Of a stretch of 64,000 bases of DNA, positions 54,961 to 64,000 are shown piece by piece; positions within the stretch are counted from its first letter, which is position 1; each line of letters opens with the position of its first letter. The stretch comes from Nilaparvata lugens (lineage: Eukaryota; Arthropoda; Insecta; Hemiptera; Delphacidae). A program made the position numbers and the translations under genes. Under the pieces are notes generated by a model. That model searched no databases. It was not told where the DNA came from and was given only the letters and a program-made list of their open reading frames with translations. The DNA lies in the NCBI RefSeq assembly GCF_014356525.2, contig NC_052506.1:11455283-11519282 (forward strand), read 5' to 3'.

Positions 54961-55556
54961 TCACACCATATTGAATTTGGTTACGGCAGTGAACGTATGA
55001 ATTCTCATTGTGTACGTTGATACGATTAGTCGAACTAATTTAAAGGGGAGATTTAATGGATAATTTGAATTCCAAATTGACTGTGTAATTCCCTACGAGA
55101 GGGAATTCCCTATCTGAAAATCCCTAAAATGCATTTGAATAACGCCCCGACCGTATCGTGTGATACGGACCCCGTCCGTTCTGTCCCGTCCCATTCGTCG
55201 GCCGTCAAACGTGCCAATCCCTGGAGGTAGCATCTTCTCCATCCTCCACCATTGCCTTTCTTCAAATATTAATCTCCAGAGATTCTTCTGTACTCCATGT
55301 TCAGCCTCCCTTCTTGAGTTTCCAGTTCTTCCCTCTTTGAAATGTGAAAGCCTCAAAGCCTTCGGGCGATTCTTCTCTGGGCAAACTTATAAGGGTAAGG
55401 GAGGCTGCTTTGGGCAAGAGATGAGGGTTCTTCCTTTTTGTAAGAGTAGTGCAACAATAAATAATTATTATTTATTCATATCTCTCTAAGCTACTCGCAT
55501 TCCGAGAATGAGTTCTTATAATATTGTCAAGAACTCTACGAAACCATTCTTCTCTT
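54961..55556. other. Spacer with a GC-richer patch
   Basis: 55140-55430 is GC-richer; the inverted words gaccgtatcgtg/gtgatacggac sit at 55149-55170. Overlapping frames on both strands are unrecognised. Confidence 0.35.
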
Positions 55557-55560
55557 ACCC

Positions 55561-55637
55561 TTCTTCTTCTTCTTCTTCTTCTTCTTCTTCTTCTTCTTCT
55601 TCTTCTTCTTCTTCTTCTTCTTCTTCTTCTTCTTCTT
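55561..55637 (-). repeat. (TTC)n = (GAA)n microsatellite
   Basis: About 25 pure TTC units. On the minus strand this is the same trinucleotide as the LINE tails. No LINE body is recognised at 55638 onward. Confidence 0.95.
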
Positions 55638-55859
55638 TTTCTTTTGACTTTCACGATATAGGCATGATTGCCTGTTCCGGGTTGTGAAAATATCTCTCAC
55701 ACTTATCACTCAATTAATGAACAAGATCAATATTCGAAGTCTAGAATCAAGCACCAAAGCAATCAAACACCAAAAGTAGAGGTTTCATGCTGCCAATAAT
55801 ACTATTGTGAAGCATTTACCAAAGTACTAAATAGTGGAATAATCAATAATATACTCGAA

Positions 55860-58350
55860 TAGTAGTGATTTAAGTCGTTGTTTCTTGTAACAATAAAGTT
55901 TGTAACAACAAAGTCATCTTGTAACAATAAAGTTTGGGTATTCCCCAAAATCTATTATTGAAAATAAATTGAAAGGTCTCAGCACAAGAAGCTGGAAATT
56001 GTTATCACCAGTTACGGTGTCAATGGTCTAGAGATTGGATAATAACGGCTCTCAAGGCTATGATTATTAGCAGCCAAATGAAAATAAAAGTCTGGTTGCA
56101 ATTTATTTAATAATAATATGATATTTATAATATTTGAGGTTAGGTTCTTTGACATTAGCTAGTCGGCGACCTTAGTAATCGGTCGAGCCGTATATTTTGA
56201 GAATTAGCCAGACACCTTGTGGCAAATTAATTGCGTCTAAACAGCATTCACTAAGGTTACGATCAGGTTTAGTAAGCAAAGCATGCCAAAATGAATGTAA
56301 ACAATAAGCGATTGAGAAAGCACATAATATTTATTATATCAAATGAGCATGAACAAAATATAAAAAACAAAACAAAAGGATAAAGGAAATGGGATTTAAC
56401 TTTATTCAGCGCAATAATACCTATTACAGTCTTGGGATGTACCAATCACAATGCAGTATTTGACTGGCACTAAAAATAATTTAAATTTAAAATTTACACA
56501 TGTTATTCATAAAAATCATAAAAATTTGTAATCGTTATAGAATGTTTGGAAATATGTAAAGTAAAATAAGCATTTAAGACTAACATATTCACTCAATGAA
56601 TAGTAAGTAATATGATGTTTTGTTATGGACTATTTGACAGAACTGAATTATGTCCTAGCGGAGTATTCAAAATCCACCAATGGGAGTGGATATTTAAATT
56701 TCATGTAAATTAAAAAGACGGAAGTATCGTTGAGAAAGAATAGGAGAAGATCCATACCCACTTGCTTGACAGAGGTCACCAGGGACACCCACCAATTAGG
56801 AGAGCACTAGACTAAATCCCTTTTAAATAATTTTTGTTGAAGTTCAAGTTTGATTCAATAATTAAAAAATAAATTTCATAAGACTCAGTGATGTCGTAGT
56901 ATGACATGAGTTGTTAAATTTTAATATTCCCACTGGAGAGGATGACAGCAGCCCACCAGAAAAGGTTTAGGACACCGAGACGAATCCAGACCGCCATCAT
57001 TAATAATTGTGAAAAATCGACACATGAGTTCAATTAGTTGAAAAGTTATTAAAGAGGGCCCTCAGTGCTACAAATAAATCACAATCAAATAAAGCTAGCT
57101 TGTCAAAGGTTTATTTAAAAATCAAACTTATTATTGAAATTTGTGCAAATATTCAAAACGTAAAGGGAGTCTTATTAAGAACAATTTATGAGAATTCATC
57201 ATTCAAGTATGCACAGATTAACTATTTATTAATATTTGATTTATTATATATATGCTCACTTTTTTATCTTTTTATTAGTAATTTATAAGGATTTTTATGA
57301 AGCTCATGTTCATAAGATAAAAATTGATTTATCTGAATTCCACCAGAGGCTGAACTCAAGCCCTGAGATATTTTTTAATATTTATATTTTTCATATTGAT
57401 TGGAAGCAAGATTTATAAATTTCATTCAACAGTGAGTCAACAACTGAGCTATATAAATAGAAAGAATATATGCTGATTGAAGAAGTAAATGCTATATTAA
57501 TTGATGCTAATAGGCAAAGTAAAATCTTTTGTGAACTATTTGTGATTTTTTTTACTATATATATTTTCTCATATTATTTTTATATTTGTTGATCTACCTT
57601 TTATTATTGCTCGTTGATATTTTCATGTAATTAGATATTTCATTTGTTGAATGGTGTACCCTTTATTTATGATCCTATCTCCAGGCATGACCAATCTTGT
57701 TATAGTCTATTTTATTACCAGTATTGACAAATTATCTGAATCATCAACCAACTATATTCTTCACCAAATAAGTTGGATATATCGGCGATATACAGCATTG
57801 ATTATTAAATCTTTGGAAATATTACGTTCTCAAGATTTACTTGAATTATTCAGAATTGTCGCATCTGATTTGGAAGAACACAATGTTCATAGTATTAAGT
57901 TGCAGCAGTACTACAAATTAATAGAATTTATAAGGTATTCTGATAGAGTATCGCCTTTGATTCCGCTCGGTATCATCTCACACTGCTGACCCCTTTGTCA
58001 GATGGTGGCGAGTGGCATTGATATCGATACCATATTGTCTAGTACAATAATCAGAACCCTCATATCTATCTACATCTTCTGCATCTATATTTGTGGAGTC
58101 GACCAGATCAGTTATGAGAACTGTAAATTGTTAAAGCAGCCGACGTTTGCAGCCGTTGAAAGCAGAGAATTATTTGAGCTCCTTGAAGAGCTGGTAAGAA
58201 ACTTGTGGTATTTCTCTTTCAGGAGTCATAAAAATAATAAATTTATTCAAAAATCTTTGCTTTACCGACTAAGGCCAAGCAGGGCACATGCGACGCCAAA
58301 AATAATGTCACAATCTATAAATGGATTCAATTTCAACCCCATCAAATAAT
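55860..58350 (+). repeat. Unrecognised 2.5 kb repeat, copy 2
   Basis: Collinear paralogue of 45000-46800 with many indels, and about 700 bases longer because it retains the region 57651-58200. No terminal repeats seen. Divergence is high but the order of landmarks is conserved throughout, so this is a true family and not chance. Confidence 0.65.
57651..58349 (+). pseudogene. Nearly open 233-codon frame, unknown product
   Basis: Two frames (57651-57989 and 58002-58349) are in the same register with a single TGA at 57987-57989 between them. They read MVYPLFMILSPGMTNLVIVY onward, ending MSQSINGFNFNPIK. The middle includes ELLEELVRNLWYF and several hydrophobic Leu/Ile-rich stretches. I recognise no domain. 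An AG acceptor-like tttctctttcag at 58211-58222 and a gtaag at 58193 lie inside it, so a tiny intron or degraded splice sites are possible. It lies in a repeat whose other copy has lost this region. It may be a dying transposon gene or chance. Confidence 0.3.
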
Positions 58351-58880
58351 GATTATTCTTAATAATCATACTATATTTAACAATGTCTCGATAAACGCAA
58401 ATTTAGATAGTGATACAGAAAATCGATGCTTCAATCAATAATCAGTAGTTTTATTCAATTCAACACAATATACATGAAAGAAATCAAAATACAAAACATC
58501 ACTATCAAAATTTCTAATAAATAAATGGAGAATGATAAATAAATGTTTATTTACCAAAAAAACTTAAACTTCTAGAGTCAATTACAGAAAATATTAGATA
58601 AATTACAATTACAATAGTTAGTTACAATAAAATTACTTATAAAGTGTCCTTTACATGCTTAGTATGTGTGGAATACAATAATATGGAATTAAGGGCTCTG
58701 TTACTCCCTTACCCCCTTTCAAGATCTGAAATCTTCCCCTACCCCCACCCTTGACCCTTAACACCCTTTCCTCTCACCCCACTTAAAAATAAATCATTGT
58801 TGACGTAATATAATGAAACGAAAAGTTGATGTGGGAGCTGAATTGGGTGATCAATAAAATACACTATAGTGTTTTCTGTG
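58351..58880. other. AT-rich spacer with a pyrimidine-rich run
   Basis: 58698-58785 is C/T-rich (ctacccccacccttgaccct). No gene. Confidence 0.35.
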
Positions 58881-58899
58881 TGGAAAAAATACAAACAGG

Positions 58900-59392
58900 T
58901 TTTGGTCTGGCCAGAGAATTCGAACTGTAGCGCCAAAATCCCAGACCACAGTTCTGCCAATAGCAGGCTTGTTTGCACCAGTGCCGACCGTCCAGCTGTT
59001 TTGGCTTGTCGAGAAAAAAAGCCCCAGTCATTCTTGTTTCGTCCATTCTCTTGTCTTGTCTCGTCCCCGTTGTTGTGAAGACCGAGTTTGTATTTTTGTC
59101 ATGTAATTTCGATCGGAAATTTCTTGTAAATAATTGTTTGAGTGTAGTGTGTGTGAATTATGAGTATAACAGCGTAAATAGTGTTAAATTGAATTAATTT
59201 GAATCGGATTTGAATTTATAAAGAATCAGTTTGAGCTTTGTTCAAAACACAGTACAGGGCCTGCAAGTTGAACGTGAAAAGGCTGCCCGGAAGCAAACCT
59301 GTCTTTTTCCCAGATTTCATCCCACCCTGAATCTGACCAAAACACCTAATAAAGACTTCTAAGGGCAAGTAGACAAGATTGGATTAAATCTG
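58900..59392 (+). promoter_or_regulatory. Possible non-coding first exon ending in a splice donor
   Basis: A GC-richer, CpG-containing stretch (58900-59080) with repeated cttgtctcgtc words leads into sequence ending aaatctg followed by GTGAGTTTTT at 59393, a strong 5' splice site. No open frame of useful length crosses it, so it could only be a 5' UTR exon. No TATA box is seen. Inference only. Confidence 0.3.
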
Positions 59393-59915
59393 GTGAGTTT
59401 TTGCTCTTTTTTATTGTTCATTAATGCAGAGTTTAACTGTACAAATAACCTGGCTCAAATTGAAGATTAGATTTTGCCCCTTGTTTGTATTTGATTATTT
59501 GAATAGTAAATTACAGTCCTCTGGTAGCTCTAGCCTGGGCTTTGTTCAGAACAGGTTTCATGGTGGGATGTGCTGAACAGAAAGAAATGAAGAAAAATAC
59601 CTAGCTAACTATGGTTTCCCATTTAATAGGCAGGTAGATGGTATAAAAGTAAGGAATAAATGGTGAAGAGGAGTGGAAAAGGAAGAATTGGAGAAGAAGA
59701 TAGGGGAAAATAGAGAAAAAACATCAGCAAAAATGTTAAAGTACATGAAACGTTCTACTTACATGATATATGAGTGGGTAAGTTACCTGGATATAGCAGG
59801 TGCTTTGTACTAGGGTTCAGTGAATTCTACACGGGATAACGACAGTGAATACTACTAGACAAGAGTTTAGTTGATACTATAAAATACTGTTCCAGAATAC
59901 TTTAGCCCTAGCAAC
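59393..59915. other. Spacer with a LINE fragment
   Basis: 59590-59650 is the reverse complement of part of 28490-28560 (ctaactatggtttcccattt, aataggcaggta), a LINE 3' UTR piece on the minus strand. Otherwise nothing. Confidence 0.4.
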
Positions 59916-60409
59916 TATAGTGAGGTCCACGTTATAATGGCATTGTTTGATTAGTAATGGTATTGCTGTCCTTGTCTATCATTAAACAAAGTGGATAGCA
60001 CTATCTTTCATATAATTAATTATTTTAGACGAGAATGAACAGTTATTAATATTTTTATTTAGCGTATGGCAGATACACAACAAATATAATAGCTCAATAG
60101 TCTCAAATGCCTAGATGTTATACAATGTATTCAAATTCTTTGAGATGTTGTGTAGTTTTCGGTCAGGAGAACATAAGTTTGTCTGACCGCCATCATTTTC
60201 TAATCCATTTATCGTTACCCAATGTGCACCATGGAGGCGAACTAGCATTACACATTTAAGTTAGAAATCTGCTGGAACAATGAACAGTTAATATTACATC
60301 AATAAACCTGTATCAGCTACCGTCTATAAAAAGCATTGACAATACTGAAGATCGGCAACGTTGTTTTCCTATCTTTCTCTACTGCCATTATAACGTGGAC
60401 CTCACTATA
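59916..60409. mobile_element. TA-flanked MITE, long copy
   Basis: The terminal inverted repeats TATAGTGAGGTCCACGTTAT and ATAACGTGGACCTCACTATA are perfect over more than 25 bases. Inner parts near both ends (tccttgtctatcatt; cctatctttctctact) match the 215 bp copy at 3034. Tc1/mariner-like by its TA border. No coding capacity. Confidence 0.85.
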
Positions 60410-61484
60410 GAGCACTAAATACTCATGTTCAGTCAATACTAACTAGTTCAGTGAATATTACCATGTTCACACCAATCACAAGAGCATAGTGTCGAACGAG
60501 TTACTAGTTGAAGCTCTATTGTACATTTGCTCATGAACATGAACTTTCTCCATCAACAAACTTCAATTTGAAGAGAGAGGGAGTGAGGAGGGTTGAGTGG
60601 CACGTTGTTCAATCAATTTCCGCGCGTGGAATAGACCTGAACATTGTTTCGAGTCCACCGCAGTGTATTAGGTTGGCTCTTTAAACTGCTTGGCATTAGA
60701 TTGATTGCCTGTATCTGTAGTGCACTAACGCTGGCCATTATTTGACTGCTTTGTTATGTGCTCGACGCACGGCTTTGTTATTGTGACGTAGTTGATTGTT
60801 ATAGTCTCAATAAACCGATGCCTGCCAATCGGCGGAACCGAGATTATCAGACTTTGAGTTGCAGATATTGGAGAGCAGAGGCTCTCTGACTGATGGCAGC
60901 TGATGGGCAGCCAAGTAGTGGCATCCGTTTCAATTAAATACTGGCACCACCAAGAGCAGCACTTAACGGACAGATTGCGCCCTGAGCGGTGTTTACATCC
61001 AATCAAAATCGGAACACTTTCGATTGTTTATCGTTACAGAATTGGTTTAGTCGATAATCATTCTCTGAATACAGATGGAAATCAATGTCTTGAACTTGTC
61101 GATGCAATAGTAATAACAGTTGTAATGATATTTCATAAATGGAAAGACTATTTTAGATGGGTCAGATGTGGGAGATTTGTGGAGTCAGTTAAACAATATT
61201 AGGAACAATCACTTCGTGTTCGGCCAATTGGTTTTGCTGTTTATTATACATTTCATTCATCCAATTTTTGATCATTTATTTATTCATTTATGCAATTCTT
61301 CATCATATACATAATTCATGCATTTCACATACTTCATATATCATTCATATCATTCATATATGCATATAAGCATACTTCATTATACCAATCAATAATTGGG
61401 AGAGAAAGAATAGAACTATATCTCAAAACATCTTCTCTCTATTTTGTAGATTAACGAAGACTATATTTCTATCATTATTATGAT
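60410..61484. other. Unique spacer
   Basis: 60590-61050 is moderately GC-rich with overlapping frames (60725-61006 minus, 60903-61202 plus) that I do not recognise. 61270-61380 repeats cattcata words. Confidence 0.35.
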
Positions 61485-62090
61485 TCATAATAAGGGTACG
61501 CTAACGATTCTGTAGTCAGCCATCATACTAGAGTTTACATAAAATAAATAACCAAGGGTTTCTTGGTAGTTCATTTTGTAATTCTTGTTCTCGTTAAGTT
61601 GAACGTCTGAGAAAGATACTCTAGGAAATTTGTAGCACGCGGGAAGAAAGATAAACCAAAGTAGATAGAAGAGGATTGGAGAGTGCAGAGTGGCTGAGAT
61701 GAGGAGGGAGAGGATAAACTCTGGTATGAGAGTTTGAAAAGGGAGTGAGTAGGTGAGAGGGTAACTAGGAGGAGTAGGAATAGGCGGAGGAGGAGGAGGA
61801 GGAGGAGGAGGAGCGGAGGATGAGTGGATGAGAAGGTGGAGGGGGAGGAGAAGACTCTTGCTCTTGTCGTGGTACACGAGTCCCAATTAGACCGGACAGA
61901 GGCTGATGTATAACCTCGCCACAAATTAAAACCGCGCTTCGTGGGGCCTAATCAAATTCTGAGCCCTGAAGAACCTCTAGGTGTGGACGTTGCGCACAAC
62001 TTTTATGCACTCTCTTCGATACAAAACTTTCAATGGCGGAAAGTCCGTCGTTCAAAGCAGACTACTTCACTCTGCATGCTATTGAATTAT
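61485..62090. other. GC-richer island with (GGA)n
   Basis: A purine-rich plus strand, including (GGA)n at 61786-61813, produces long Ser/Pro/Leu minus-strand frames that are compositional artefacts. Confidence 0.4.
61786..61813 (+). repeat. (GGA)n microsatellite
   Basis: About nine GGA units. Confidence 0.9.
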
Positions 62091-62149
62091 TATGATTCAA
62101 TTCGTTGAAATTCAAACTGCATTTCATCAAATTTTAAAATGCAAAAAAT

Positions 62150-62508
62150 GTGAATATATGTTTCTTGATTCAGCAGAAAAAATAATTTTCATTCGAATAA
62201 CACGTTCTATTCAGCATATCAACCTTATTAATAACTCTTATTTGATTGCACGAGTATACATGTTTCTATATACACGTCTATATTTCATCACATGTTTCAT
62301 GTATACATGTGAATATATGTTTCTAGATTCAGCAGAAAAAATAACTTTCATTCGAATAACACGTTCTTTACTATACAGCATTATAGTGGTGCAAAATAAG
62401 AGTAAAAATAAGAGAAACATTTTTGCTGGCTTACGAGGTTTCACTTCTAAGCTATCGATATCAACCTTATTAATAACACTTATTTGAATACACGTGTATA
62501 CATATTAA
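62150..62508 (+). repeat. Interleaved duplication A-B-A'-B'
   Basis: Segment A (tgtgaatatatgtttct ... aacacgttct) occurs at 62150-62208 and 62309-62368. Segment B (atcaaccttattaataac ... tatacat) occurs at 62217-62265 and 62459-62508. The A spacing is 159 and the B spacing about 242, so the two duplications are not one simple tandem event. The 131-codon frame here follows the repeat. Confidence 0.75.
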
Positions 62509-62926
62509 CCAGAATGCAAAATACTATTGGGATTAACGACTTATATTTCCATCTCAAACCTTCTTTCAGGCTCATAGAGTACAGAGAAAAATATTATTTT
62601 CACGTATTTTACTTATCATGTTATGATGATGGAGTTTCCGATTGAAATATTTCAGATGAAAATCATTAAATTGGAATTTATTCCAGAGGTAGAAGCTTCA
62701 AGAATCGATGATTAAGGAAAATATGGGTTTGCATGAATGATCAAATCGCTCATATTCTCATGAAATCACCTCAAATATTACAAGAAAATGAAGGTACAAA
62801 ACTCCATTTTTTCATCTTTCATTTTTTAATATCTGCTCTTCCATTAGAACGATTGAAGTATTACGGCAAGGTTGAATCGCAATAAAAAAAAATGTAAAAG
62901 TTTAGTTTCTGAGTGGAAATGAGAAA
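62509..62926. other. AT-rich spacer
   Basis: No feature. Confidence 0.35.
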
Positions 62927-63658
62927 TGATCACCTGACGCTAGTGTTCTCGCGCATCTCAAGTCTACTTATAAACAAAGATCTGAGCCAGCTGGTGACAG
63001 GACAATAACGCTAGAGACATACGATGTCTGCTATCTCTCCATAGTGAATGATTTAATAGAATCAACAGTTGCCAACAGTTTGTAATTGGATAATCACATT
63101 TTCTCGAATTTCGAGCTTATTTTCAAGTTTAGGTGAAAATGCTACTGAATATTAGTTGTAGAGATTTTCATGATGAATCTTTTCCACTTTAATTTTTTTG
63201 TTTAAATTCTATCTGAAGCCTGATAATTGGGAATCTGAAATCAAACTTTGCATAGATCTCCTGAAATTTTCACAGATATGGGACTTGTGGCATTTGATAG
63301 AGCTTATCAATAACTATTTTAGGTATGAATTTAATCAAAATCGTTGGAGACGTTTTCGAAAAAATCGCGAAAAACCCTGTTTTTGACAAAATTTTCTCCA
63401 TATTAGCCGCCATCTTGAATTGCATTTGATCGAAATTGTTCGTGTCGGATCCTTATATCGTAAGGATCTTAAATTCCAAATTTCAAGTCATTCCGTTGAA
63501 GGGGAGAGTAGATATCGTGTACACAGACGCACATACACTCATACACACACACACACATACAGGCCAATACCCAAAAACCACTTTTTTGACTAAGGGGACC
63601 TTGAAACGTATAGAAATTTAGAAATTGGGGTACCTTAATTTTTTTCGGATAGCAATAC
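62927..63658 (+). mobile_element. Helentron-like element, copy 4, both ends missing
   Basis: From tgatcacctgacgctagtgt to ttcggatagcaatac it matches copy 3 in the same orientation. The first about 35 bases and the terminal stem-loop are absent, so it is a truncated copy. The AC tract is short (63540-63558). Confidence 0.7.
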
Positions 63659-63825
63659 AAAATTTTATTCCAATATTTAATGGTTGACAATGAATATCTT
63701 TTTTAAATTCTATTAATTGTCCATTGAATAAATTTTCACGAAATGGATTCTCTTATAGCAGATGAAAATTACTGAGATATTGCAATTATTCAAATGCTAA
63801 TGAATCAATTGCTATTAATATTATT
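63659..63825. other. AT-rich spacer
   Basis: No feature. Confidence 0.35.
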
Positions 63826-64000
63826 ATTATTATTAAACGAAAATCCAAAATTTGCTATAATTCACCCCAAAGACTTCTGCTACTGCAAATATTGACAACA
63901 GGGCAAACAGCTAGATGGAAATTCGATTAGCGCTACCATTCAAAAATTATTTGGCAGCCTGGGAATCGAACCCAGAACCTCCTGATCATTTGCAGTAGCA
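63826..64000 (-). mobile_element. tRNA-derived SINE, minus strand, cut by the window end
   Basis: On the minus strand the B-box region reads GGTTCTGGGTTCGATTCC, followed by caggctgcc and the body shared with 50969-51090, ending in a TAATAA-type tail at 63826-63845. The A box would lie beyond base 64000. It is transcribed by RNA polymerase III in such families. Confidence 0.8.

Noticed and set aside
55472..55654. Arg-rich minus-strand open frame
   Set aside because: Translation of the (TTC)n tract.
61485..61924. Two overlapping minus-strand frames of 117 and 133 codons
   Set aside because: Pro/Ser/Leu-rich because of the purine-rich (GGA)n strand; they overlap in different registers and have no domain.
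1..64000. CRISPR arrays, bacterial operons, prophage or plasmid functions
   Set aside because: Tandem repeats here lack regular unique spacers, there are no dense same-strand genes with ribosome binding sites, and all coding matches are eukaryotic retroelements.

Overview
This is AT-rich eukaryotic nuclear DNA made of transposable-element debris, short GC-richer unique islands and long gene-free AT-rich stretches. Several dispersed repeats resemble ones I associate from memory with planthoppers, so a hemipteran insect close to Nilaparvata is my best guess. That is inference and untested here. I find no convincing host protein-coding gene, rRNA, complete tRNA gene, CRISPR array or bacterial-style operon. 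The window is probably intergenic or intronic; two sites (51847-51925 and about 58900-59392) look like possible exons of an unseen gene.

The best-preserved element is a non-LTR retrotransposon at about 37.3-42.0 kb. It has two uninterrupted reading frames: ORF1 (PHD-type zinc finger, coiled coil, RNA-binding-like C-terminus) and ORF2 (endonuclease plus reverse transcriptase). Four decayed LINE coding remnants lie at 2-994 (+), 7735-8290 (-), 50290-50857 (+) and 53040-53335 (-). Two of them end directly in (GAA)n, which links LINE tails to the GAA/TTC microsatellites of this window.

The main theme is Penelope-like elements (PLEs). A GIY-YIG endonuclease fragment sits at 9701-9910. Around it and elsewhere (5.8-6.3, 9.5-9.6, 10.2-10.4, 16.8, 17.9-18.5, 33.3, 35.0, 43.5-43.8 and 47.6-47.8 kb) are PLE-terminus-like repeats. 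Many carry a sequence that can be drawn as a type I hammerhead ribozyme, and most are arranged as inverted repeats. The copy at 47701-47740 keeps an intact CTGACGA box, the GAAA box, helix I and a self-complementary helix III.

Other mobile DNA: four copies of an element with a terminal stem-loop, a subterminal inverted repeat and a TG/AC microsatellite, resembling non-autonomous Helentrons (15.4, 33.5, 48.4 and 62.9 kb); MITEs with three-base TNA target duplications (1.3, 9.9, 14.7, 26.4 and 37.0 kb); a TA-flanked MITE pair (3.0 and 59.9 kb); further palindromic MITEs (5.9, 18.3, 24.3, 27.6 and 35.9 kb); tRNA-derived SINE copies (51.0 and 63.8 kb); a three-copy repeat (2.2, 12.8 and 20.9 kb); a duplicated 0.9-1.2 kb block (1.0 and 3.9 kb); and an unrecognised pair of about 1.8-2.5 kb repeats (45.0-46.8 and 55.9-58.35 kb), one with a nearly open frame. 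Several local tandem duplications occur at 13, 18.8, 20.5, 23, 30.8, 31.2 and 62 kb.

All homology and fold statements come from reading the sequence; no search, alignment or folding program was run.
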